Source of the DNA: UBA7236 sp964638865
GTDB taxonomy: Bacteria > Bacteroidota > Bacteroidia > Chitinophagales > BACL12
Length of the DNA: 18,631 nucleotides
Reading direction: 5' to 3'
NCBI GenBank assembly: GCA_964638865.1
Contig: CAZXBG010000082.1
Coordinates: 1 to 18,631, forward strand
A program made the translations under genes and the position numbers. Below, in pieces: positions 7,990 to 14,345 of the stretch. Within the stretch, counting starts at the first letter, position 1. Each line of letters starts with the position of its first letter. Under the pieces are notes generated by a model. The model ran no database searches. It had not been told where the DNA came from and was given only the letters and a program-made list of their open reading frames with translations.

Positions 7990-9417
7990 TTATTGAACAA
8001 CACTTATTTTTAAGGTATTTGTTCTCGCCATTTCTTTTACAGGCATGGTACCTAAATTAATTACTATATCTCCTTCCTCTAACAAACCATTCTGTTTTAA
8101 ATGTTGTTGCACTTCTCTGAAAGTATTATTTGTTCCTTTCATACCGTCGTAATAAAATGCTTCCACACCCCACAATAAATTTAAAATATTTACTACTTCC
8201 GGGTTATTTGTAAAAATATAAATTTTTGCTTTTGGTCTGCAGCTGGCAACCATAAATGCGGTATATCCGGTTTTTGTCATACCCATGATGGCTTTTGCAT
8301 GAACCTCCCCGGCAATATTACACGCATTAAAACAAATGGCATCACTTAAATATGTTTTCGAGTTTTTATCAGGTGCATGTCGTCTGTTAAAAACAATTTC
8401 TTCCTTTTCTGCTTTTTCGAGAATGCGCACCATGGTTTTAATCACCAGTTCCGGATATTTTCCGGTAGCAGTTTCCGCACTTAACATTACAGCATCTGCA
8501 CCATCTAAAACAGCATTTGCAACATCGGTAACCTCTGCGCGTGTAGGATGTGGACTTTCGATCATACTCTCCATCATTTGAGTGGCAATTATTACAGGTG
8601 TTGTTTTCAACAAACACTTTCTACAAAGTTCCTTTTGTGTGAAGGGAACATTTTCGACCGGCATTTCAACTCCCAGGTCCCCGCGTGCAACCATTATTGC
8701 ATCTGTATGATCAATTATTTCATCAATATTTTTTAAAGCCTCCGGTTTTTCAATTTTTGCAATCACACGGGCATGATGCCCATGATGTTGAATAATATTT
8801 TTTAAATGAATAATATCTTCTGCTTTTCGCACAAAAGAAAGTGCTATCCAATTTGCGCCATGGTCTAAAGCAAATATCAGATCTGTATGATCCTTTTCTG
8901 TTAAAGAAGGGATAGAAACCTTGGTGTCTGGCAAATTCACACCTTTTTTAGACGAAATGGGGCCTCCGAAAATTACTTTGGTTTTAACAGTATCCTTATT
9001 ATTTGTTTCTATTACTTTGAGTTCTATTTTCCCGTCATCAATCAGAATTGTTTCTCCTTTTTGCACATCTTTGGGGAAATTTTTGTAGGTAATATAAGCC
9101 TTTTTATTATCCCCTATCATTTCTTTTGTTGTAAATTCGAAATGCTCTCCTTCCATTAATACAGTTTGCGGAAGCACTTCGCCCAACCTGATCTTTGGTC
9201 CCTGAAGGTCGGCTACTATACTTACATGTGTATTGAATTCAACATTGGCTCGTTTTATAAGTGCTATTGTATCTTTGTGTTGTTCGTGCGTTCCATGCGA
9301 AAAATTTAAGCGGAATACATCTACACCTGCTTTTATCAATTTTGTTATCATCTCGTAATTACTGCTCACAGGACCAAGCGTTGCAATTATTTTTGTTTTG
9401 TTCTTGTTTAATTTCAT
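7990..9417 (-). CDS. pyk: pyruvate kinase
   Basis: Pyruvate kinase, 475 residues, makes pyruvate and ATP from phosphoenolpyruvate and ADP at the end of glycolysis. Seen in the sequence: the N-terminal TKIIATLGP, RLNFSHGT (36-43) with the phosphate-contacting Arg36, and the signature IAKIEKPEAL with catalytic Lys221 and metal ligand Glu223. Further on are MVARGDLGVE with metal ligand Asp247, and the ATQMMESM segment (278-285). A complete C-terminal domain follows (about 350-475). The start of the mobile B domain reads QGPKIR, with Lys75 where rabbit muscle enzyme has Glu117. In this family that change goes with independence from potassium, so I infer a K+-independent enzyme. A TACCTTTG box lies 81 bases upstream, and phhB follows after 33 bases. 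Confidence 0.97.
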   Translation of the reverse strand: MKLNKNKTKIIATLGPVSSNYEMITKLIKAGVDVFRLNFSHGTHEQHKDTIALIKRANVEFNTHVSIVADLQGPKIRLGEVLPQTVLMEGEHFEFTTKEMIGDNKKAYITYKNFPKDVQKGETILIDDGKIELKVIETNNKDTVKTKVIFGGPISSKKGVNLPDTKVSIPSLTEKDHTDLIFALDHGANWIALSFVRKAEDIIHLKNIIQHHGHHARVIAKIEKPEALKNIDEIIDHTDAIMVARGDLGVEMPVENVPFTQKELCRKCLLKTTPVIIATQMMESMIESPHPTRAEVTDVANAVLDGADAVMLSAETATGKYPELVIKTMVRILEKAEKEEIVFNRRHAPDKNSKTYLSDAICFNACNIAGEVHAKAIMGMTKTGYTAFMVASCRPKAKIYIFTNNPEVVNILNLLWGVEAFYYDGMKGTNNTFREVQQHLKQNGLLEEGDIVINLGTMPVKEMARTNTLKISVVQ

Positions 9418-9498
9418 CTTAATTTTTGATGTTCTTATTAATTTAACCTGAAATTTTATTTACAGAATCGGGTGTTTAACTATTCATTTTATACATTA

Positions 9499-9506
9499 CA
9501 AAGGTA
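9499..9506 (-). promoter_or_regulatory. candidate -7 box for pyk
   Basis: The minus strand reads TACCTTTG, a full match to TAnnTTTG, 81 bases before the pyk ATG. No TTG is found at the usual -33 distance. It lies just 3' of the IPExxxVDY gene, so pyk could also be read through from that gene. Confidence 0.45.
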
Positions 9507-9521
9507 TCTCGCCAAAACTTC

Positions 9522-9947
9522 TTATAATTCTATAAGTAAATTATTCTTTGATTTTACTAATTCCACGTTCAAAATAACTGCTGTCTGAACGTTTTCGAGT
9601 CCTTTTAGTTTTTTTAAAATCTCATTTTTTCTGGTTTTATAATAGTCCCCTTTAATAATGAATACAAAATCGAGCTCCTTATATTCGGGTAAAAGGCATT
9701 CGTTTGCGTGTTTATTTTGCAATAAATGAAAAACAGAGCGTGTAATTGCCTCATCAAAATCAAATCTGGCAAAATTCATTTGTTTTTTATTGAGCGGGTC
9801 CGTCAACTGAATATCGTCCTTTTTAGCAAGTGATTTGTGTAGCGTATTGTTAATGAACCATGCTAAGCGGTAGTCCTGCAGGGCAGTTACGATGCCGATC
9901 AACAGGAAGTCAAAATCGGGATTTATTTTCAATTTTCGTTTCGCCAC
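9522..9947 (-). CDS. IPExxxVDY family protein
   Basis: A 141-residue basic, soluble protein with no signal peptide or membrane helix. Residues 86-94, LPEYKELDF, fit a relaxed form of the IPExxxVDY motif that names this Bacteroidota family. They are followed by the hydrophobic strand VFIIKG and a C-terminal helix-strand unit (LKKLKGLENVQTAVILNVELV, 111-131). Position supports the call: in many Bacteroidota this gene sits beside pyk and close to acpP, fabF and rnc, as here. The function is unknown. Its ATG lies 145 bases from acpP, which is transcribed away from it. The family assignment rests on a short degenerate motif plus gene order, so confidence is good but not complete. Confidence 0.78.
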   Translation of the reverse strand: MAKRKLKINPDFDFLLIGIVTALQDYRLAWFINNTLHKSLAKKDDIQLTDPLNKKQMNFARFDFDEAITRSVFHLLQNKHANECLLPEYKELDFVFIIKGDYYKTRKNEILKKLKGLENVQTAVILNVELVKSKNNLLIEL

Positions 9948-9966
9948 AATGCCTGAAATATAGGCT

Positions 9967-9974
9967 CAAAGGTA
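9967..9974 (-). promoter_or_regulatory. candidate -7 box for the IPExxxVDY gene
   Basis: The minus strand reads TACCTTTG, 19 bases before the ATG, matching TAnnTTTG. No -33 TTG is present at normal spacing. It faces away from the acpP promoter. Confidence 0.5.
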
Positions 9975-10001
9975 ACAAGCTGTGATAATATCTCCTCACA
10001 C

Positions 10002-10033
10002 TTGCACAATCCACACACATTCCTTTATCTTTG
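10002..10033 (+). promoter_or_regulatory. acpP promoter (-33 TTG / -7 TAnnTTTG)
   Basis: TTG at 10002-10004 is followed after 21 bases by TATCTTTG at 10026-10033, the Bacteroidota -33/-7 pattern. It predicts a leader of about 55 bases before the acpP ATG at 10093. It probably drives acpP-fabF-rnc as one unit. Confidence 0.7.
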
Positions 10034-10053
10034 CACTTTATTACTAAACAGTT

Positions 10054-10074
10054 TCCTCCTAATAGCAGGGAGGA
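10054..10074 (+). promoter_or_regulatory. hairpin in the acpP leader pairing GGAGG with CCTCC
   Basis: TCCTCC (10054-10059) can pair perfectly with GGAGGA (10069-10074) around a 9-base loop inside the predicted acpP leader. GGAGG resembles a Shine-Dalgarno core but lies 19 bases from the ATG, too far for normal use. Whether it regulates translation or stabilises the RNA is unknown. Confidence 0.4.
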
Positions 10075-10092
10075 CCATTAAAACCTAAAACA

Positions 10093-10329
10093 ATGTCAGA
10101 AATTGCAGAAAAAGTAAAAAAGATCATTATTGATAAGCTTGGTGTAGATGAAACCGAAGTTGTTCCTGAAGCCAGCTTTACCAATGATTTAGGCGCTGAT
10201 TCATTAGACACCGTAGAGTTGATCATGGAATTTGAAAAAGAATTCAACATCTCGATCCCTGATGAACAGGCTGAAGGCATTACCACAGTAGGTGACGCCA
10301 TTGCTTACCTGGAAGAACACGTAAAGTAA
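10093..10329 (+). CDS. acpP: acyl carrier protein
   Basis: A 78-residue acidic four-helix carrier protein that holds growing acyl chains during type II fatty-acid synthesis. The phosphopantetheine attachment site is Ser37 in GADSLDTVELIMEFE. The N-terminal MSEIAEKVKKII and C-terminal IAYLEEHVK are typical of AcpP. Length is standard. fabF follows after 14 bases, and the leader carries a recognisable promoter and a hairpin. The call is certain. It is the housekeeping copy, not a polyketide carrier domain, given fabF next to it. Confidence 0.97.
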   Translation: MSEIAEKVKKIIIDKLGVDETEVVPEASFTNDLGADSLDTVELIMEFEKEFNISIPDEQAEGITTVGDAIAYLEEHVK

Positions 10330-10343
10330 TTTTATTCCATCAC

Positions 10344-11597
10344 ATGGCATTTAAAAGAGTTGTAGTAACTGGGCTTGGGGCATTAACTCCGCTGGGCAAC
10401 TCTGTACGCGAGTACTGGGAGGGGTTGGTAGCTGGCAAGAGCGGCGCTGATTTTATTACCCGTTTTGACGCTACCAACTTCAAAACCCGTTTTGCCTGTG
10501 AGGTTAAAAACTTTGATCCTACAACCGTAATTGATAAAAAAGAGGTTCGACGGATGGATCCGTTTCTGCATTATGCTATGGCTGCCGTTGAGGAAGCTGT
10601 AAAAGATTCAGGAGTAGGCGCGCATAATGTCAATCTCGATCGTGTTGGAGTTATTTGGGCCAGTGGTATTGGCGGGTTAAAAACCTTTGAAGAAGAGGTT
10701 TCCTATTTTGCCAAAGGCGATGGTACTCCGCGTTTCAATCCGTTTTTCATTCCTAAGATGATCAGCGATATTGCAGCCGGCATGATCTCTATCCGTTATG
10801 GTTTCAGAGGGGTGAACTTTGCAACGGTTTCCGCATGTGCATCTTCCACGCATTCCATCATAATTGCTGCCGATTGCATTCGCATGGGTAGAGCAGATGT
10901 GATTGTTTCGGGAGGAAGTGAAGCAGCAGTTACTGCCGCTGGAGTTGGCGGATTTAACGCCATGAAAGCACTTAGCGAGAGAAATGAATCTCCTCAAACA
11001 GCTTCCCGCCCTTTTGACCTTGATCGCGATGGTTTTGTTTTAGGGGAAGGAGCAGGTGCGCTTATTTTAGAGGAATACGAACATGCCATTAATCGCGGTG
11101 CAAAAATTTATGCCGAATATATGGGTGGCGGAATGAGTGCCGATGCCTATCACATGACTGCACCACATCCCGATGGATTAGGTGCGCAATTAGTTATGAC
11201 TGACGCACTCCGTGATTCAGGAATGACAATTGCTGATATAGATTATATAAATGTTCACGGAACTTCTACTCCAATTGGTGACCCACAGGAGATAAAGGCA
11301 ATTCAGGCAATTTTTAAGGAAAATGCCTACACTATTAATATTAGCTCCACAAAGTCGATGACCGGCCACCTTCTTGGTGCCGCAGGTGCTATAGAGGCAA
11401 TTGCCAGTGTTATGGCTCTCAACAGCGGAATAATCCCACCCACCATCAACCATTTTACCGACGATCCGGTTTTTGATACGAGACTCAACTTAACTTTTAA
11501 TAAAGCCCAAAACCGCGAATTGAATGCAGTTTTAAGTAATACATTTGGTTTCGGTGGACATAACGCTTCCGTTATTTTTAAAAAGTTGAGTGACTAA
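10344..11597 (+). CDS. fabF: beta-ketoacyl-ACP synthase II
   Basis: KAS II, 417 residues, condenses malonyl-ACP with acyl-ACP to extend fatty acids. The catalytic triad is present: nucleophile Cys165 in SACASS, His305 in VHGTSTP and His342 in MTGHLLGAAG, with Lys337 in the same loop. The NTFGFGGHN motif near the C-terminus (399-407) contains the gating phenylalanine Phe401. Length and motifs are those of FabF rather than FabB or FabH. It follows acpP by 14 bases, and its last codons overlap the proposed start of rnc by 8 bases. That indicates a tight acpP-fabF-rnc operon, common in Bacteroidota. Confidence 0.97.
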   Translation: MAFKRVVVTGLGALTPLGNSVREYWEGLVAGKSGADFITRFDATNFKTRFACEVKNFDPTTVIDKKEVRRMDPFLHYAMAAVEEAVKDSGVGAHNVNLDRVGVIWASGIGGLKTFEEEVSYFAKGDGTPRFNPFFIPKMISDIAAGMISIRYGFRGVNFATVSACASSTHSIIIAADCIRMGRADVIVSGGSEAAVTAAGVGGFNAMKALSERNESPQTASRPFDLDRDGFVLGEGAGALILEEYEHAINRGAKIYAEYMGGGMSADAYHMTAPHPDGLGAQLVMTDALRDSGMTIADIDYINVHGTSTPIGDPQEIKAIQAIFKENAYTINISSTKSMTGHLLGAAGAIEAIASVMALNSGIIPPTINHFTDDPVFDTRLNLTFNKAQNRELNAVLSNTFGFGGHNASVIFKKLSD

Positions 11598-12327
11598 CTG
11601 CTTGGTAAGAACAATTCAAAAAATTTATAATTGTTATTTCGGATCGGAAAAGATCTTTTGCCGAAAGCTGAAAAGTATTACCGGAAGCGCTCCTGTAAAT
11701 TTTAATGTTTTCAAACTCGCATTTCAGCATAGTTCTGTTCATAATACCGTTCACACCAACAACGAGCGACTCGAATTATTAGGTGATGCAGTGATAGATC
11801 TTGTGATTGCCGATTATCTTTTTAAAAAATATCCTTACAGAAGTGAAGGTTTTTTAACCGAAATGCGCAGCAAAATTGTCAGTCGCGACCAGCTTAACCG
11901 TGTAGCACTTAAAATTGGTTTGGGAGAAATGATGCAAATTAGGCGTGGCGGAACAGACCTTACTAAAAGTAATGTGCTGGGAAATGCTTTAGAGGCTTTG
12001 GTTGGAGCAATTTATATTGATTCAGGATACAATGACGCCAGCATTTTTTTTATGCATAAAATTCTTGTTCCGCATTACGAAATAGAGGAACTTGAAAGTA
12101 TAGTTTACAATTTTAAGAGCAAAATAATAGAGTGGTCGCAAAAAAATGGCCACGAAGTGCGCTTCGATCTTCTCGAAGAACATGAATTAAAAGGGAAACG
12201 CATGTATAAAATGGGTTTGATGCTCGATGCGGAACTCATTGCAGAAGACACCGACTACAGTAAAAAAAGAGCCGAACAAAAAGCAAGTGAAACAGCTTGC
12301 AGAAAATTGGGGATTCATGTTGATTGA
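11590..12327 (+). CDS. rnc: ribonuclease III
   Basis: RNase III, 245 residues, cuts double-stranded RNA in rRNA and mRNA maturation. The endonuclease domain (about 25-160) carries the signature NERLELLGDAVID with Glu62, Asp66 and Asp70. The second metal site, LGNALEALVGAIYIDSG, contains Glu135. Where E. coli has Asp114 this protein has Asn132. From memory, Asn at this place is common in Bacteroidota, so activity is probably retained. A double-stranded RNA-binding domain follows (about 174-243), ending in the conserved KKRAEQKASETA. The start is uncertain: GTG at 11590 overlaps fabF by 8 bases, and TTG at 11602 is the alternative. No nearby ATG precedes the conserved core. Repeat DNA begins 3 bases after the stop. 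Confidence 0.93.
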   Translation: MTNCLVRTIQKIYNCYFGSEKIFCRKLKSITGSAPVNFNVFKLAFQHSSVHNTVHTNNERLELLGDAVIDLVIADYLFKKYPYRSEGFLTEMRSKIVSRDQLNRVALKIGLGEMMQIRRGGTDLTKSNVLGNALEALVGAIYIDSGYNDASIFFMHKILVPHYEIEELESIVYNFKSKIIEWSQKNGHEVRFDLLEEHELKGKRMYKMGLMLDAELIAEDTDYSKKRAEQKASETACRKLGIHVD

Positions 12328-12330
12328 AAA

Positions 12331-12615
12331 GTTCTGGGTTCTGAGTTCTAGGTTGACAATCTGCCTACTGCCACTGCTCACTGCCACTGCTCACTGCCAT
12401 TGGTTCTAAGTTCTGGATTGGCAATATGCATACTGCCACTGTCAAATGCCACTGGTTCTAAGTTCTGGATTGAAAATTGTTCTAAATTGTAGAGACGCAA
12501 TGCATTGCGTCTCTACAATTTAGAACAATTTTCGTTACCACGACTTGGACTGTATACTGCCCACTGCCCACTTTTGACTGCACACTGATACTGGTTCTGG
12601 GTTCGGTGTTTAGTT
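12331..12615 (+). repeat. modular ACTGCC/GGTTCTAAG tandem array after rnc (copy B)
   Basis: The array starts 3 bases after the rnc stop. A 13-bp unit (CTGCCACTGCTCA) occurs twice in tandem near 12369-12394. A larger module begins with a 20-bp element, identical at 12401-12420 and 12453-12472 (period 52), followed by a CAAT(A/C)TGC-ACTGCC stretch. After the palindrome the ACTGCC units resume (12557-12592) and end in ACTGGTTCTGGGTTC. The head, array and tail order matches the array after ligA at 5271-5350. It is a dispersed repeat family, and no protein is encoded. Confidence 0.8.
12472..12533. repeat. 62-bp perfect palindrome (REP/MITE-like hairpin)
   Basis: Each arm is 31 bases with no spacer and no mismatch; the centre lies between 12502 and 12503 (…GACGCAATG|CATTGCGTC…). 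As RNA or single-stranded DNA it would fold into a very stable hairpin. It starts on the last base of the second 20-bp module of the surrounding array, so it looks inserted into it. No transposase is nearby. The core GTAGAGACGCAATG with its complement resembles dispersed palindromes I recall from other bacterial genomes, but I could not check this. It could also stop rnc transcription, though it lacks an adjoining long T run. Confidence 0.85.
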
Positions 12616-12650
12616 CCAATTAATGCCTGCCGGGGCCACTGATGGGTTCT

Positions 12651-12746
12651 TTATTCGATACTAATGCTTAGCCCTAAAGAGTCAATTATAGAACCAATTG
12701 GTGTTGAAAATGAAGGAGCTGCATAAATTTCGAATCCTGATTTCTG
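12651..12746 (-). pseudogene. possible relic of an outer-membrane beta-barrel C-terminus
   Basis: On the minus strand 31 codons without a start lead to a TAA at 12651. The peptide includes GFEIYAAPSFSTPIGSII and ends GLSISIE, alternating like a terminal barrel strand. An adjacent frame just upstream (DVANLVLKKAISRNQ, near 12735-12780) also looks protein-like, as if a frameshift separates the two. No upstream body of a gene exists, since the tonB terminator lies within 60 bases. The match is impressionistic and could be chance. Confidence 0.25.
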
Positions 12747-12802
12747 CTAATTGCTTTTTTTAGAACTAAATTAGCTACATCCAATATATTTATTTACCCT
12801 TT

Positions 12803-12846
12803 AAAAAAGCCCCGCAGCGAACTCCGAAGGAGTTCTGCTACAGGGC
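12803..12846 (-). terminator. rho-independent terminator of tonB
   Basis: The minus-strand RNA reads GCCCTGTAGCAGAACTCC, then TTC, then GGAGTTCGCTGCGGGGC, then TTTTTT. The inner 7-bp stem (GAACTCC/GGAGTTC) is perfect, and the outer part pairs with small mismatches. It lies about 27 bases after the tonB stop. Confidence 0.88.
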
Positions 12847-12873
12847 GAAACCTACTCGTAAAACAAAATAATT

Positions 12874-13668
12874 TTAATTTTCTAATTCAAATTTTATAGG
12901 GATGGTAGTTTTAACGCGAACCGGATTGGCGTTTTGTTTTCCGGGGATCCATTTTTTCATATTCATAATTGCACGCACTGCTTCTTCATCGCAACCATAA
13001 CCTATTCCCCGCACAGCTGTTGCATCTGAAATAGATCCGTCGGTATTAATAATGAAACTTACATAAACAATACCTTCAATCCCATTATCCCGCGCATGCC
13101 GCGGATATTCAATATTTTCTCCTAACCATTTCATCATTGCCATTGTTCCACCAATATATTCGGGCATTTGTGACGGAAAAAGAATATAATCTTCCTTTTT
13201 GACTACAGGCTCTGTTATTACATTATTAATGATCGGGTTTTCACCAATAACAGGATTATCTACTGTTACATTACTAATAACTCTGTTTTGCAGATCATCA
13301 ATTGTTGGAACATCATCAATAATAACTTCGGGATCAGCAGTTGCTACCATTTCATTAAATGCAATTGTTGCCTGCTGAATTATTTGTTCCTGTGGTGGTG
13401 GCGGTAAAATTTCTTCTATTTTCGGCAATTTAGGCTCGAAATTAATAATATCTGGATTCACCACAATATCTTTTTTGATTAATTCAGGTTGCTTTTTAGA
13501 TAAGCTGAATGCAGAAACGACAGAGGCTAAAAACAATCCTATAAATAGGGAAATTCTTAGATACCGGGACGAATCTTTGCGTAATTGGTAAGCACCATAA
13601 GCCTGGTTGCGATCCTCGAAAACAATATCATCGATTGTTGATTCGAGATAGAAGTTTGGATTTTTCAT
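12874..13668 (-). CDS. tonB: TonB energy transducer, Bacteroidota type
   Basis: A 264-residue TonB-like protein that would transmit inner-membrane proton motive force to outer-membrane TonB-dependent receptors. A cytosolic head contains NQAYGAYQLRKD (21-32), typical of Bacteroidota TonBs. One membrane helix follows (about 37-56), then a proline- and acid-rich periplasmic linker (about 70-165) with PPPP at 89-92. The TonB C-terminal domain spans about 185-262 (YPRHARDNGIEG, GIGYGCDEEA, KWIPGKQ, PIKF). It follows exbD by 64 bases and ends at a strong terminator, so it is the last gene of the block. The paralogous C-terminal domain two genes upstream is close in sequence. No TonB-dependent receptor is in the window, so its client is unknown. 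Confidence 0.93.
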   Translation of the reverse strand: MKNPNFYLESTIDDIVFEDRNQAYGAYQLRKDSSRYLRISLFIGLFLASVVSAFSLSKKQPELIKKDIVVNPDIINFEPKLPKIEEILPPPPQEQIIQQATIAFNEMVATADPEVIIDDVPTIDDLQNRVISNVTVDNPVIGENPIINNVITEPVVKKEDYILFPSQMPEYIGGTMAMMKWLGENIEYPRHARDNGIEGIVYVSFIINTDGSISDATAVRGIGYGCDEEAVRAIMNMKKWIPGKQNANPVRVKTTIPIKFELEN

Positions 13669-13732
13669 AGCAGTTAAGTTTTAATTTTAGATTAAGATGA
13701 AATAGTAAAGTATATTCCATAAGCGACTGCTA

Positions 13733-14230
13733 TTATTTTTTTTCGTTTAAGGCTATTATTTCGTCTGTAGTAATATCCTGAATGGCATAAGTGGCAACAT
13801 CACATATCACCATTTCATCAAGCGCATCCACCATATTTTGATAATTGGCATCCTCTGACAATTTGATGATACAAACCAGACCTTTTTCTTTTCCAAAAAG
13901 TGCGTTTACTCTTTTATTATTTTTATATAATAAATCACGAAGTCCAGCATTATTAAAATTCGTTTTCTCTAATTTTTCCATTTCATCACCATGGTAATAA
14001 TAAATATTGTTATTACCACCAATAAGCAGTGTCACTAACCTGTCGCGGTTAATTGTTGCAGGATCATCCGTGTCTATTGGCATATTCAATACCACAGCAT
14101 TGTTTTCCAACAATGTTGTAGTAAGCATAAAAAATGCAATTAATAAAAATGCAAGATCCACCATTGGGGTAAGATCAACAAAAGGAGCTTTTCTTTTTTG
14201 GGCAGAGTTGCCGGTTACCATTTGTGCCAT
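13733..14230 (-). CDS. exbD: ExbD/TolR family biopolymer transport protein
   Basis: A 165-residue ExbD-type protein, normally the peptidoglycan-side partner in the ExbB-ExbD proton channel that powers TonB. The short cytosolic head is followed by VDLTPMVDLAFLLIAFFMLTTTL (18-40), the single helix that holds the conserved proton-carrying Asp25. The periplasmic part (about 45-165) is longer than in E. coli ExbD and fits the Bacteroidota form, which often includes a segment between strands (GNNNIYYYHGDEMEKL). No ExbB gene adjoins it; in Bacteroidota loci ExbB and several ExbD copies are often together, so ExbB must be elsewhere. The gene sits between the YwqK/TonB fusion (115 bases upstream) and tonB (64 bases downstream), all on one strand. 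Confidence 0.9.
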   Translation of the reverse strand: MAQMVTGNSAQKRKAPFVDLTPMVDLAFLLIAFFMLTTTLLENNAVVLNMPIDTDDPATINRDRLVTLLIGGNNNIYYYHGDEMEKLEKTNFNNAGLRDLLYKNNKRVNALFGKEKGLVCIIKLSEDANYQNMVDALDEMVICDVATYAIQDITTDEIIALNEKK

Positions 14231-14345
14231 AACTAAATATTTTGGGTAATGAAATAAGTGTTATGATGTTTTAAACGGAGATTTACATATGGAGTTATAC
14301 GTAAATTGAAATTATGATATGGAGATGACAATTGAAATATCAGGC

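Larger units (their letters stand above)
12328..12873. other. intergenic region of repeats, palindrome, possible relic and terminator
   Basis: No confident gene lies in these 546 bases. They hold the modular ACTGCC/GGTTCTAAG array (12331-12615), a 62-bp perfect palindrome (12472-12533), a short open frame that resembles the end of a beta-barrel protein (12651-12746, minus) and the tonB terminator (12803-12846, minus). The genes on both sides, rnc and tonB, converge here. Confidence 0.75.

Noticed and set aside
10059..10997. Minus-strand open frames opposite acpP and fabF
   Set aside because: They are antisense shadows of well-identified genes.
12369..12592. CRISPR array
   Set aside because: Units are 6-13 bases or 52-base modules without regular 28-36-base repeats and unique spacers, and no cas genes are present.
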